Of a stretch of DNA of 64,000 nt, positions 57,346 through 64,000 are shown one piece after another. A model generated the notes under the pieces. That model was not told where the DNA came from and searched no databases. It saw only the letters and a program-made list of their open reading frames with translations. The stretch's first letter is position 1. Every line of letters starts with the position of its first letter. A program made the translations under genes and the position numbers. The stretch is taken from positions 1 through 64,000 of the forward strand of contig CAVOZW010000012.1 in the NCBI GenBank assembly GCA_963701385.1, written 5' to 3'. The DNA comes from B30-G6 sp963701385 (lineage in GTDB: Bacteria > Desulfobacterota > Desulfobacteria > Desulfobacterales > B30-G6).

Positions 57346-58824
57346 ATGAAACCCATCGTCTGTACCCTATGGATTTGCCTGCTGATTCCCTGTTTTTCAT
57401 CGGCCGCAGAAATCGTTCTCAGCGAGGCCACCAGCGAGTGCATCGACTGCCATAGCACCTTTCAGCCGGGCATCGTTGCCGACTGGCAAAATAGCCGGCA
57501 TGCCAAGACGACACCGGCCCAGGCCATGCAGGTCGAGGCCCTGGCCCTCAAGGTTTCGAGCAAGGATGTGCCAACCGAGCTCAGAGGCACCGCCGTAGGC
57601 TGTGCCGAATGTCACATGCTGCGACCCGGGGCGCACGCCGATACCTTCGAGCACAACGGATATGACATTCACATCGTTGTGAGCCCCAAGGATTGCAGCA
57701 CCTGCCACCAAATCGAGGCAGACCAGTATGCCGGGAACCTCATGGCGCATGCCTACAAGAACCTGGCAGGCAACGCACTCTATCAGAAACTGCAACGCAG
57801 CATCCTTGGCAAAACGTCTCGCAAAGACGGCAAGGTTCAATTCGAGCCTGAAAGTGAAGCGACCAAGGCCGAAAGCTGCTATTATTGCCATGGCACCGTT
57901 CTGGAAGTGGCTGGCACGGAAACACGCGACACGGATGCCGCCGGTGAACTGGATTTTCCCATCATCAAAGGCTGGCCCAACCAGGGTGTCGGCCGAATCA
58001 ACCTGGACGGCAGCCTGGGTGCCTGTACCCCCTGCCACACCCGTCATACGTTTTCCATTGAAATGGCCAGAAAGCCTTACACCTGCAAAGAATGCCATGT
58101 GGGTCCGGACGTACCGGTCTACAAAGTCTATTCCTCCAGTAAACACGGCAATATATTCGAGACCCATAAGACTGAGTGGGATTTTAAAGCAGTGCCCTGG
58201 ACCATCGGGAAAGATTTTACGGCACCCACCTGTGCGGGCTGTCATGTAAGCCTGCTGGTCAATGCCGAAGGCGAAGTGGTTTCCGAGCGTTCACATCGCT
58301 TCAATGACCGGCTGCCCTGGCGGCTGTTCGGGCTTATCTATGCCCATCCCTACCCCCGAAATCCGGACACTTCCATCATTCGAAACACGGCCGGGCAACC
58401 CCTGCCAACGGATATGAACGGTGATCCCGCCACCCCCTATCTGATTTCGGAAACAGAACAGAAAGAACGCACCGGACAGTTTCAGCAGATCTGTCTGAAC
58501 TGCCACGGATCCAACTGGGTCAATGGATTCTGGCAACGATTCGAAAATACGATTCAGGAAACCAATACCACCACCCTTATCACCACCCGGGTCATGTCGG
58601 ATATCTGGGCGGCCGGGTTGGCGGATGCGGAAAACCCCTTTGATGAATACCCGGAAAGACTCTGGTGCGACCAGTGGCTCTTTTACACCAATACGGTTCG
58701 ATTTGCGTCAGCCATGGCCGGTGGCGGTGATTACGGTGTGTTTGCCGACGGTCGCTACCAGATGACCAAACAACTGCTGGAACTCGAAGATTGGCATCAT
58801 GCAACCATGAACCGCAAGCCGTAA
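57346..58824 (+). CDS. Octahaem cytochrome c, hydroxylamine oxidoreductase-like
   Basis: 492 residues with a Sec signal peptide (IVCTLWICLLIPCFSSA). Eight CxxCH motifs are seen: CIDCH, CAECH, CSTCH, CYYCH, CTPCH, CKECH, CAGCH and CLNCH. Number, spacing and the C-terminal YGVFADGRYQMTKQLLELEDW segment fit HAO-family octahaem proteins, which oxidise hydroxylamine or, in non-nitrifiers, reduce nitrite, NO or hydroxylamine in the periplasm. GGAGG precedes the ATG at 57346. Proximity to the NO-stress island suggests detoxification of nitrogen oxides. Confidence 0.85.
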   Translation: MKPIVCTLWICLLIPCFSSAAEIVLSEATSECIDCHSTFQPGIVADWQNSRHAKTTPAQAMQVEALALKVSSKDVPTELRGTAVGCAECHMLRPGAHADTFEHNGYDIHIVVSPKDCSTCHQIEADQYAGNLMAHAYKNLAGNALYQKLQRSILGKTSRKDGKVQFEPESEATKAESCYYCHGTVLEVAGTETRDTDAAGELDFPIIKGWPNQGVGRINLDGSLGACTPCHTRHTFSIEMARKPYTCKECHVGPDVPVYKVYSSSKHGNIFETHKTEWDFKAVPWTIGKDFTAPTCAGCHVSLLVNAEGEVVSERSHRFNDRLPWRLFGLIYAHPYPRNPDTSIIRNTAGQPLPTDMNGDPATPYLISETEQKERTGQFQQICLNCHGSNWVNGFWQRFENTIQETNTTTLITTRVMSDIWAAGLADAENPFDEYPERLWCDQWLFYTNTVRFASAMAGGGDYGVFADGRYQMTKQLLELEDWHHATMNRKP

Positions 58825-58833
58825 GCTGTAAGG

Positions 58834-58909
58834 CAACTTTAGCGGTTCAGCGAGCGCATTCCCCGTGGGTTCTGCCGTTCGCTCTACCTATGGTAAAACC
58901 CGAAAGTTG
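58834..58909. repeat. Intergenic element with inverted ends and a shared 18-base core
   Basis: CAACTTT and AAAGTTG bound a 76-base segment between convergent genes. Inside, 58849-58866 is identical to 12574-12591 read on the other strand (AGCGAGCGCATTCCCCGT). It is probably a member of the same dispersed repeat, and may double as a terminator for both neighbours. Confidence 0.5.
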
Positions 58910-58918
58910 AGTTATTGC

Positions 58919-59938
58919 TTATAGCTGCATATCTATCATCACCTTCACGGCCAGACCGTTATCGATGCGCTGCTCATACACATCGGGAAGCGTTTCCAGT
59001 GCAATCAGGTCGGTGATCAATGGCTTCCCATCGAGTTTACCCTCGGCCATCCAATTCAGGCATTGGATATTCTCGGCATGGGTGTTCGAGTAGGAACCCG
59101 TGAGCCGGAGTTCTTTGAAGTTCAAGGTAAAGGGAGTGATCTGTGCCGCCGTGTAAATGACGCTCACCACACAGATGGTTCCGCCTCGGGCAGCGGCATC
59201 CATGCAAGATTGAATCAGGGATGGAACGCCCGAGCACTCGAACACGGCATCGCAGCCCCTGCCTTCTGTGCTCGTAAAAACCTTGCGGCCCAGATCCTCG
59301 GTCAGGGGATCGATCACATGGTCGGCGCCGAAGGTCAGGGCAATCTCCCGCTTTTGGGCAACAGGCTCGGAAAGCAGGATCGGTCGATATTCGAGAATCT
59401 TCAGCAGCCTCACCAGTGCCAGTCCGATGGGTCCGCCGCCCACGACAAGCGCTGGGCACGCCTGCTTATTGATGCATGTTATGGCGTGCAGCGAAGCGGC
59501 AAAGGCCTCAGCCAACGCAGCATTTTGCGAGTCGACCTCTGCCGGCACCGGTATGAGCATTTGCGGATAGACCACAATATATTCCGCAAAAGCCCCCGCC
59601 AAGTCACCGATACCAATGGACCGTCGGTTGTTTTGGCAAAAATACGGTCGCCCTGACAAACAATCCGTGCAAGTGCCACAGGATGTCGGGCGCACAATGA
59701 CACGGGTCCCTTCCAGCACGCCCTTGGCGCGGGTCCCCGTTTCGACAACTATGCCGCTCGTCTCATGCCCGATAATCGTGCCATCCGGCAGGCCGCCGCT
59801 GGATATCATGGAATGATCGGATCCGCAAAACCCTGTATGGGAAACCTTCACCAGCATCTGGTCCGGTTCGATCCGGGGTTTGGGAATCGACTCGATCACG
59901 AGGCCTTTGCCGGCCCTATACACCGCTGCTTTCATCAT
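58919..59938 (-). CDS. Zinc-dependent alcohol/threonine dehydrogenase-like enzyme
   Basis: 339 residues of the medium-chain dehydrogenase family. Catalytic zinc ligands: GFCGSDHSM (Cys) and GHETSG (His-Glu). The structural zinc loop has four cysteines in SCGTCTDCLSGRPYFC. The Rossmann domain has VVGGGPIGLALV. It oxidises an alcohol, polyol or amino acid with NAD+; the substrate is not evident. Confidence 0.92.
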   Translation of the reverse strand: MMKAAVYRAGKGLVIESIPKPRIEPDQMLVKVSHTGFCGSDHSMISSGGLPDGTIIGHETSGIVVETGTRAKGVLEGTRVIVRPTSCGTCTDCLSGRPYFCQNNRRSIGIGDLAGAFAEYIVVYPQMLIPVPAEVDSQNAALAEAFAASLHAITCINKQACPALVVGGGPIGLALVRLLKILEYRPILLSEPVAQKREIALTFGADHVIDPLTEDLGRKVFTSTEGRGCDAVFECSGVPSLIQSCMDAAARGGTICVVSVIYTAAQITPFTLNFKELRLTGSYSNTHAENIQCLNWMAEGKLDGKPLITDLIALETLPDVYEQRIDNGLAVKVMIDMQL

Positions 59939-60013
59939 TTAAAAACATCCCTGGGCCAAAATCCTATTTTTGAGAAGTTTATCGCCAAATCAACCATGTT
60001 TACCAAAAAGTAG

Positions 60014-60394
60014 TTATACCGACGCCCCTGGGTCGACCCTGAAGTCGGGTCCCGAAACAGGTACATGAACGATACGGATGCCAAAATACTCCCCTGACTT
60101 ATCAAATGCAGGGTGGGCGGTATGCGGCATGATGACCTCAGGATTCTGGATGCCTTTTTCCGCTTTAACCCAGTCCCGGTATACCTTCATGGCCATCAGG
60201 ATGCTTTCCGTTCCACCGGAGGTGAGGGTTCCGCAAACCTTGTCCTGAGGGTTGAGCGCGCTGACGGCGTCGCCATGCAGCATCTTGGCGGTCATGCTGA
60301 TAATTTCACTCTCCATCTTGAACATGCTGGGACACAGGTCGAACTGGATGGTGTTCATATGTGATACGACCGTCACGACATCCTCCTCGGACAT
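60014..60394 (-). pseudogene. Fragment of a PLP-dependent decarboxylase / sphingosine-1-phosphate lyase-like gene
   Basis: 126 residues match the middle of the SGPL-type decarboxylase family: FDLCPSMFKMESEIISMTAKML, then GTLTSGGTESILMAMKVYRDW (PLP-phosphate site) and TAHPAFDKSGEYFGIR. The ~110 residues before and ~270 after, including the PLP lysine, are missing; the frame stops shortly after DFRVD. A functional protein is about 400-500 residues, so this is a degraded gene. Confidence 0.7.
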
Positions 60395-60494
60395 GGCGGG
60401 CCGTGGTTCACCTTTGTTCGAAAAACAGCCTTGCGCATCCTATCACACCGTTGTAGGATGGTGTCAAAAAATATACGGAAAAAGAGGAGGCTCC

Positions 60495-60995
60495 ATGTCG
60501 ACAACCAAAACCCTTGAAATATTGAAAAGTGCCCTGCTGCTGGAAATGCGCGGAAAGTCATTTTACGAAAAAGCTGCCGACAGCGCCCAAGATCCAGCGG
60601 TAAAGGATTTCTTCGTCAAGTTGGCCGAAGACGAACTCAGCCATATCCAGATATTGTCAGAACAATACAAGTCCTACGAAAAAGACGCCAAGTTTACGGG
60701 GCTGCCCCGGAAATCTTCAAACGAGAGCGTTGCCAAAACTGTTTTGACCGATATCTTTAAAGAGCGTATCGCGGGTGCCGGGTTTGAATCGGCAGCTATC
60801 TCTGCAGCCATGGGCATGGAAGAACGCGCCATCAAGCTCTACTCGCAGCGTGCGCAAGAAACTTCCGATCCCGAGGAAAAAGCCCTCTATGCATGGCTTG
60901 CCAAATGGGAGACCCAGCACCTTGAGTTCCTTGCCGCCATTGACAAGGAAGTGACCGAAGCGCTTTGGAATGATAATAGCTTCTGGCCCTTTTGA
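60495..60995 (+). CDS. Ferritin-like diiron protein (rubrerythrin family)
   Basis: 166 residues: LLLEMRGKSFYEKAADSA and VKLAEDELSHIQIL supply the first diiron half (E, ExxH), and GMEERAIKLYSQRAQE and LAKWETQHLEFL supply the second. No rubredoxin domain is present. It is related in layout to the ferritin-like protein at 43940. The start at 60495 follows AGAGGAGG. It is likely a peroxide- or iron-handling protein. A hairpin follows the stop. Confidence 0.9.
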   Translation: MSTTKTLEILKSALLLEMRGKSFYEKAADSAQDPAVKDFFVKLAEDELSHIQILSEQYKSYEKDAKFTGLPRKSSNESVAKTVLTDIFKERIAGAGFESAAISAAMGMEERAIKLYSQRAQETSDPEEKALYAWLAKWETQHLEFLAAIDKEVTEALWNDNSFWPF

Positions 60996-61020
60996 AGCTG
61001 TTTTTTAGCTTCGGTTTTCC
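60994..61020 (+). terminator. Rho-independent-like terminator after the ferritin-like gene
   Basis: GAAGCT, a T-rich 7-base loop and AGCTTC form a 6-base stem that begins within the stop codon and is followed by CGGTTTTCC. The stem is short and the T-run weak, so efficiency is uncertain. Confidence 0.45.
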
Positions 61021-61080
61021 GGGCTCTTGCCTGCGCGGGAGCGACACTTCCACAGCAAATAATACATCTCATGTGTTTGG

Positions 61081-62199
61081 CTATATCGTGGCAAGAGCCT
61101 GATGCAGATCCTCAATCAACACGTCACAGTCTTCGATCCCAACGGACAGACGCACAAGGCTTTCCATGACACCCGCCTTTTTTCGTTCATCCGGATTTAA
61201 CGCCACATGGGTGTTCGTGACCGGCTGATTTGCCAGGCTGGTGACCCCGCCCAGACTGGTGGCCAATTTAATGTTCTGCAGTTGATCCATAAAATGCTTG
61301 GTTTTTTCAAAGTCCGCATTCAGCTCGAAACTGAGCATGCCCCCGAAGCCTTGCATCTGCTTTCGCGCAATAGCGTGGTCAGGATGGGATGCAAGGCCCG
61401 GATAATGCACCTGACGAACGTTTTTCTCTTTCTCCAGAAATTCGGCAATTCGCATGGCATTCTCATTGTGCCGGTGCACGCGAAGCGCCAGGGTTCGAAG
61501 CCCCCTGGCGACTAAAAATGCGGTCATCGGGTCCATGACACCGCCCAGAATTTTGCGGTAGTCCCAGATTTTTTCAAAACAGGCTGCATGGCAACATGCA
61601 AACCCGGCCGTGATATCATGGTGACCGCCCAGGTACTTGGTCGCACTGTGAATGACCACGTCGACACCCCAGTCGACAGGATGTTGATTGACCGGGGTTG
61701 CGAAGGTGGAATCGAGCATAACAAGGGCGCCTTGGGCGTGCGCTGCTTCGGCCAATGATGCGACATTGACCACACGCAACAGCGGGTTGGTGGGCGTCTC
61801 GAGGTATAGTATTGACAAACCTTGTTTGATTTCTTTGAAAAGCCCCTCCAGGTCCCAGCAGTTTAAAAAAACCGTTTCGACACCAAAGCCCGGCAACAGT
61901 TTGTTCAGCAACTCAAAGGTGCCACCGTAAGATTCCCGCAGGGAAACGATTCTGCCGCCCGCTTGCACGTGAGACATGATGGCCGTTGTGATGGCCGCCA
62001 TACCGGAGCTAAAGCCCAGGGCATGCTCATATTTCTCGAGCACGGCCAGCATGTCCTCCACATGCCTTACAGAGGGGTTGTCCCAACGGGAGTAAAGATA
62101 TCCACTCCGGTTCTGAACCACATCGATCATATCGTCCGATGAGTCAAAATAGTAGGTCGCCGTTTGGTATACCGGCGCTATTACAGGTTTCCCTTTCAT
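61081..62199 (-). CDS. Cys/Met-metabolism PLP enzyme (cystathionine gamma-synthase/lyase or methionine gamma-lyase type)
   Basis: 372 residues. The PLP lysine is in IHSATKYLGGH, and other family marks are PVYQTATYYF near the start, YSRWDNPSVRHVE, SSGMAAI, ETPTNPLLRV and LDSTFATPV. These enzymes make or cleave C-S bonds in methionine/cysteine metabolism; sequence alone does not separate synthase from lyase. Start at 62199 has GGGGAG upstream. The N-terminus lacks about 15 residues (the usual ETLAVHxG segment) compared with most relatives. Confidence 0.9.
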   Translation of the reverse strand: MKGKPVIAPVYQTATYYFDSSDDMIDVVQNRSGYLYSRWDNPSVRHVEDMLAVLEKYEHALGFSSGMAAITTAIMSHVQAGGRIVSLRESYGGTFELLNKLLPGFGVETVFLNCWDLEGLFKEIKQGLSILYLETPTNPLLRVVNVASLAEAAHAQGALVMLDSTFATPVNQHPVDWGVDVVIHSATKYLGGHHDITAGFACCHAACFEKIWDYRKILGGVMDPMTAFLVARGLRTLALRVHRHNENAMRIAEFLEKEKNVRQVHYPGLASHPDHAIARKQMQGFGGMLSFELNADFEKTKHFMDQLQNIKLATSLGGVTSLANQPVTNTHVALNPDERKKAGVMESLVRLSVGIEDCDVLIEDLHQALATI

Positions 62200-62512
62200 G
62201 TTTCTGTTCTCCCCCAATAAAATGGTTGCACGATGGCTTTAGACGATATCTGAAAAATGTCTTTGGGCCCAAATCCTGCGTTGAGATGACTTCTAAATGC
62301 CGCTGCGTGGCTGCAGCGGTGAAACCCTGTTTACCTGTTTGAAGCGAACCAATGCTGGCTAAATCAGGAACATCAACTATACCGGAATACCATTTCAGTG
62401 TCCATTTGACAATCTGTATGGGATGGTCCATGCAGAAATCCTGTCTATACCGGTTGCCAAAAATATGTTATTGGCAAGAAACCTTCAGAAACGATTCCGG
62501 GAACAAGTGAAC
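62200..62512. other. Divergent promoter region without supported gene
   Basis: These 313 bases separate the PLP enzyme and PfkB genes. A 95-codon minus-strand frame covers much of it but has no ribosome site or family likeness. No SAM riboswitch or other known leader could be recognised. Confidence 0.4.
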
Positions 62513-63442
62513 ATGGTCATGAACGATCTGGATGTACTGGTTATCGGGCGAAACTGCATTGACTACATCGCCATCGTCGATCGATTCCCCCAGGAAGATG
62601 AAAAGGTTTCCCTGAGTGCCAGGCTGGTAGAAGGCGGCGGCCAAGGTGGAACCTCTGCCTGTTGCGTGTCGCGACTGGGTGGCAAAACAGCCGTGGTCGG
62701 CTATATTGGCGATGACAAGGAAGGTGAATTCTGTCTTCGACGGCTGGCTGATTTCAACGTGGTCACCCGCTATGTCCGTGTTCTCGAAAATGCCAAAACG
62801 CCGGTCGCCTATCTTTTTGTCAACCGGTCCAACGGCAAGCGAACCATTATTTACGAACCCAGCAGACTGCCGGACATCGACATTCCGAAAGACCTGGATC
62901 ATCTGCTGCAGAACGCAAAAACCCTGTCCCTCGATCCGCAGACGACGATGCTCGGCAAAACGCTCAAACAGCGGATCCGACCCGATGCCAAGCTCATCTA
63001 TGATTGTGAGCGCTGGAAAGATCAGCTAGAAGATATGATGGCCGCAGCAGATTTTTTCATTCCGTCGTCCGCTTTTTTCGATTCCAAAAAGGACACGTTC
63101 GGCCCGTACGGCTTATTCGATAACATTTTCAAACTAAAAAAAATGGTCCAGGGACAGCTGATCGTGACGCATGGTGACGCAGGCGCATACTATCCCATGG
63201 GAACTACGCTGTATCATGTTCCCGCTCCGGCTGTAGCGGTGCTTGACACAACCGGCGCCGGAGACAATTTTCACGGTGCATTTGCCCTGGCCATCGCCCG
63301 GGGGTTCGGGCTCCACGAAGCTGTCCGGTTTTCGGTGGCCGTGGCATCGCTTTCGTGTCGTGACTATGGTGGACGGGAGGCGCTGCCGGGTTTCAAAGAA
63401 GCCTTCGACATGGCTCAAACGCTGTCGTCCAATCCAGTATGA
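62513..63442 (+). CDS. PfkB-family carbohydrate kinase
   Basis: About 309 residues of the ribokinase/PfkB family. The N-terminal signature region is VEGGGQGGTSACCVSRLGG. The C-terminal signature DTTGAGDNFHGAFALAIARG supplies the anion hole and catalytic Asp. It phosphorylates a sugar or nucleoside with ATP. The start is uncertain: ATGs at 62513 and 62519 give the normal VLVIGRNCIDY N-terminus, with only a weak ribosome site. Confidence 0.88.
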   Translation: MVMNDLDVLVIGRNCIDYIAIVDRFPQEDEKVSLSARLVEGGGQGGTSACCVSRLGGKTAVVGYIGDDKEGEFCLRRLADFNVVTRYVRVLENAKTPVAYLFVNRSNGKRTIIYEPSRLPDIDIPKDLDHLLQNAKTLSLDPQTTMLGKTLKQRIRPDAKLIYDCERWKDQLEDMMAAADFFIPSSAFFDSKKDTFGPYGLFDNIFKLKKMVQGQLIVTHGDAGAYYPMGTTLYHVPAPAVAVLDTTGAGDNFHGAFALAIARGFGLHEAVRFSVAVASLSCRDYGGREALPGFKEAFDMAQTLSSNPV

Positions 63443-63573
63443 AAACACGGCCATTTTCTACCATGCCTGTTTGGATAGATGGCGCTGATGTTTGGAGCCC
63501 TTGAGGCGCGTTCGCAAAGCACCAGGGGATTGTTCATTTCGCGTTTTCTAAATCCTGAAAGTTGTTTAGGTAG

Positions 63574-63714
63574 TGTCCGTCCAGAAATAGGGATTTTCGT
63601 GTTTTGCCAAGGCGGAAGGCAGATTTAGCCCGCAGGAATAGCGTGCTATTTTGGGGAGTTAAATCATGCCTTCCAACACCGGCAGGGCGCGAAAAAACCA
63701 TTTGTGGATGGGTA
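63574..63714. repeat. Long imperfect palindrome (MITE-like), ~140 bases
   Basis: The segment folds back on itself. The outer arms are TGTCCGTCCAGAAAT...TTTTCG at the left and CGAAAA...ATTTGTGGATGGGTA at the right. Inner arms pair GGCGGAAGGC with GCCTTCC, and ATTTAGCCCGCAGGAATAGC with GCTATTTTGGGGAGTTAAAT. No open frame is inside. It looks like a small non-autonomous mobile repeat; I recall similar sequence in desulfobacterial intergenic regions. Confidence 0.6.
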
Positions 63715-63746
63715 ATAGGTATTACCTGAACCGACCCATGATGTCG

Positions 63747-64000
63747 TTAGTGATGTTCTTGTGGATCGAATTTGCGTATCATCTGCAGGAAGGTTTTGTG
63801 AGATACCCCATCCTGGTGAGTCATGTATCGCAAGGCAATATATTGATGAGATATTTTTTCAATCGGGTCTTTCAGTTCGCTGCGGATCAGACCCGCCTTG
63901 CTGGCAAAATCAACCGGTCCCTGGGAAGGTTCTCTTTGAATACCGACACGTTTCAATTTATCACAGAACAGATCATAGGCCTCTTTGATAGGATCGATAT
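63747..64000 (-). CDS. C-terminus of a TgpA-type transglutaminase-like membrane protein (partial)
   Basis: The frame enters from the right edge of the window and ends at 63747. The 84 visible codons (AYDLFCDKLKRVGI, REPSQGPVDFASKAG, YIALRYMT and a KTFLQMIRKFDP end) match the DUF4129 tail of TgpA/DUF3488 proteins, which follow a transglutaminase-like domain and membrane helices. The gene start lies outside the window. Confidence 0.65.
   Translation of the reverse strand, partial: IDPIKEAYDLFCDKLKRVGIQREPSQGPVDFASKAGLIRSELKDPIEKISHQYIALRYMTHQDGVSHKTFLQMIRKFDPQEHH

Noticed and set aside
62144..62431. 95-codon minus-strand frame upstream of the PLP enzyme
   Set aside because: It overlaps the enzyme start by over 50 bases, lacks a ribosome site and resembles no family.

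Overview
The window looks like a chromosomal segment of a strictly or facultatively anaerobic desulfobacterium (Desulfobacterota, formerly Deltaproteobacteria). This is an inference from gene content: multihaem cytochromes, a quinol NO reductase with a flavodiiron protein and hemerythrin, sigma-54 activators, CHASE/PAS-type sensors, and a Myxococcus-like Agl-Glt/Nfs envelope gene set. No rRNA gene, complete tRNA gene or CRISPR array is visible.

Left part (1-11 kb): a metallophosphoesterase tail without its front half, a membrane-anchored protein with a duplicated domain, a dihaem cytochrome c without a visible signal peptide, a Na/phosphate symporter with a C-terminal PhoU-like domain, an M23 lipoprotein, and a DUF47/PhoU-like protein. 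These are followed by a NarL-type regulator and its convergent HisKA_3 kinase, and by a CHASE protein ending in a Cys4 motif. Accessory pocket (10.8-13.5 kb): two tRNA 3' fragments, a solitary beta-class DNA methyltransferase, a palindromic repeat, and an overlapping small-ORF/nucleotidyltransferase pair.

Central part (14-25 kb): UspA, MprF, ZntB, an IS200-type transposase remnant, two convergent MscS channels, a DUF599 membrane protein, a zinc-free medium-chain reductase, and a two-gene molybdenum hydroxylase of the isoquinoline oxidoreductase type.

25.4-41.7 kb is one co-directional block that starts at a sigma-54-like promoter. It encodes a TolQ-type proton channel, two TolR/ExbD proteins, a small exported protein, an FHA + AgmX/PglI (TonB-like) transmembrane protein, an outer-membrane beta-barrel protein, a TPR lipoprotein and a very large TPR protein. 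This is the part list of the Myxococcus Agl-Glt gliding and Nfs spore-coat machines. Four large secreted proteins or lipoproteins follow: a propeller-like lipoprotein, a thrombospondin type 3 repeat protein, a VWA + calcium-repeat lipoprotein, and a lipoprotein with five PPC-like repeats. A GAF-sigma-54 activator gene lies convergently at the end.

43.4-51.9 kb is a nitric-oxide and oxidative stress island. Hemerythrin, cupin, quinol NO reductase (norB), flavodiiron protein and a ferritin-like protein lie on the minus strand behind a near-consensus sigma-54 promoter. A NorR-like activator is divergent, and two palindromes lie in the shared spacer. An RND efflux pair, a periplasmic cyclophilin, an octahaem HAO-like cytochrome, an alcohol dehydrogenase-like enzyme, a decarboxylase fragment, a ferritin-like protein, a Cys/Met-metabolism PLP enzyme, a PfkB kinase, a long palindromic repeat and the start of a TgpA-type protein complete the window.

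Between 42.6 and 55.8 kb seven genes carry thirteen single-base frameshifts, twelve of them apparent one-base insertions, while the flanking genes are intact. Catalytic residues are preserved once frames are restored, so base-calling or assembly error is at least as likely as gene decay.
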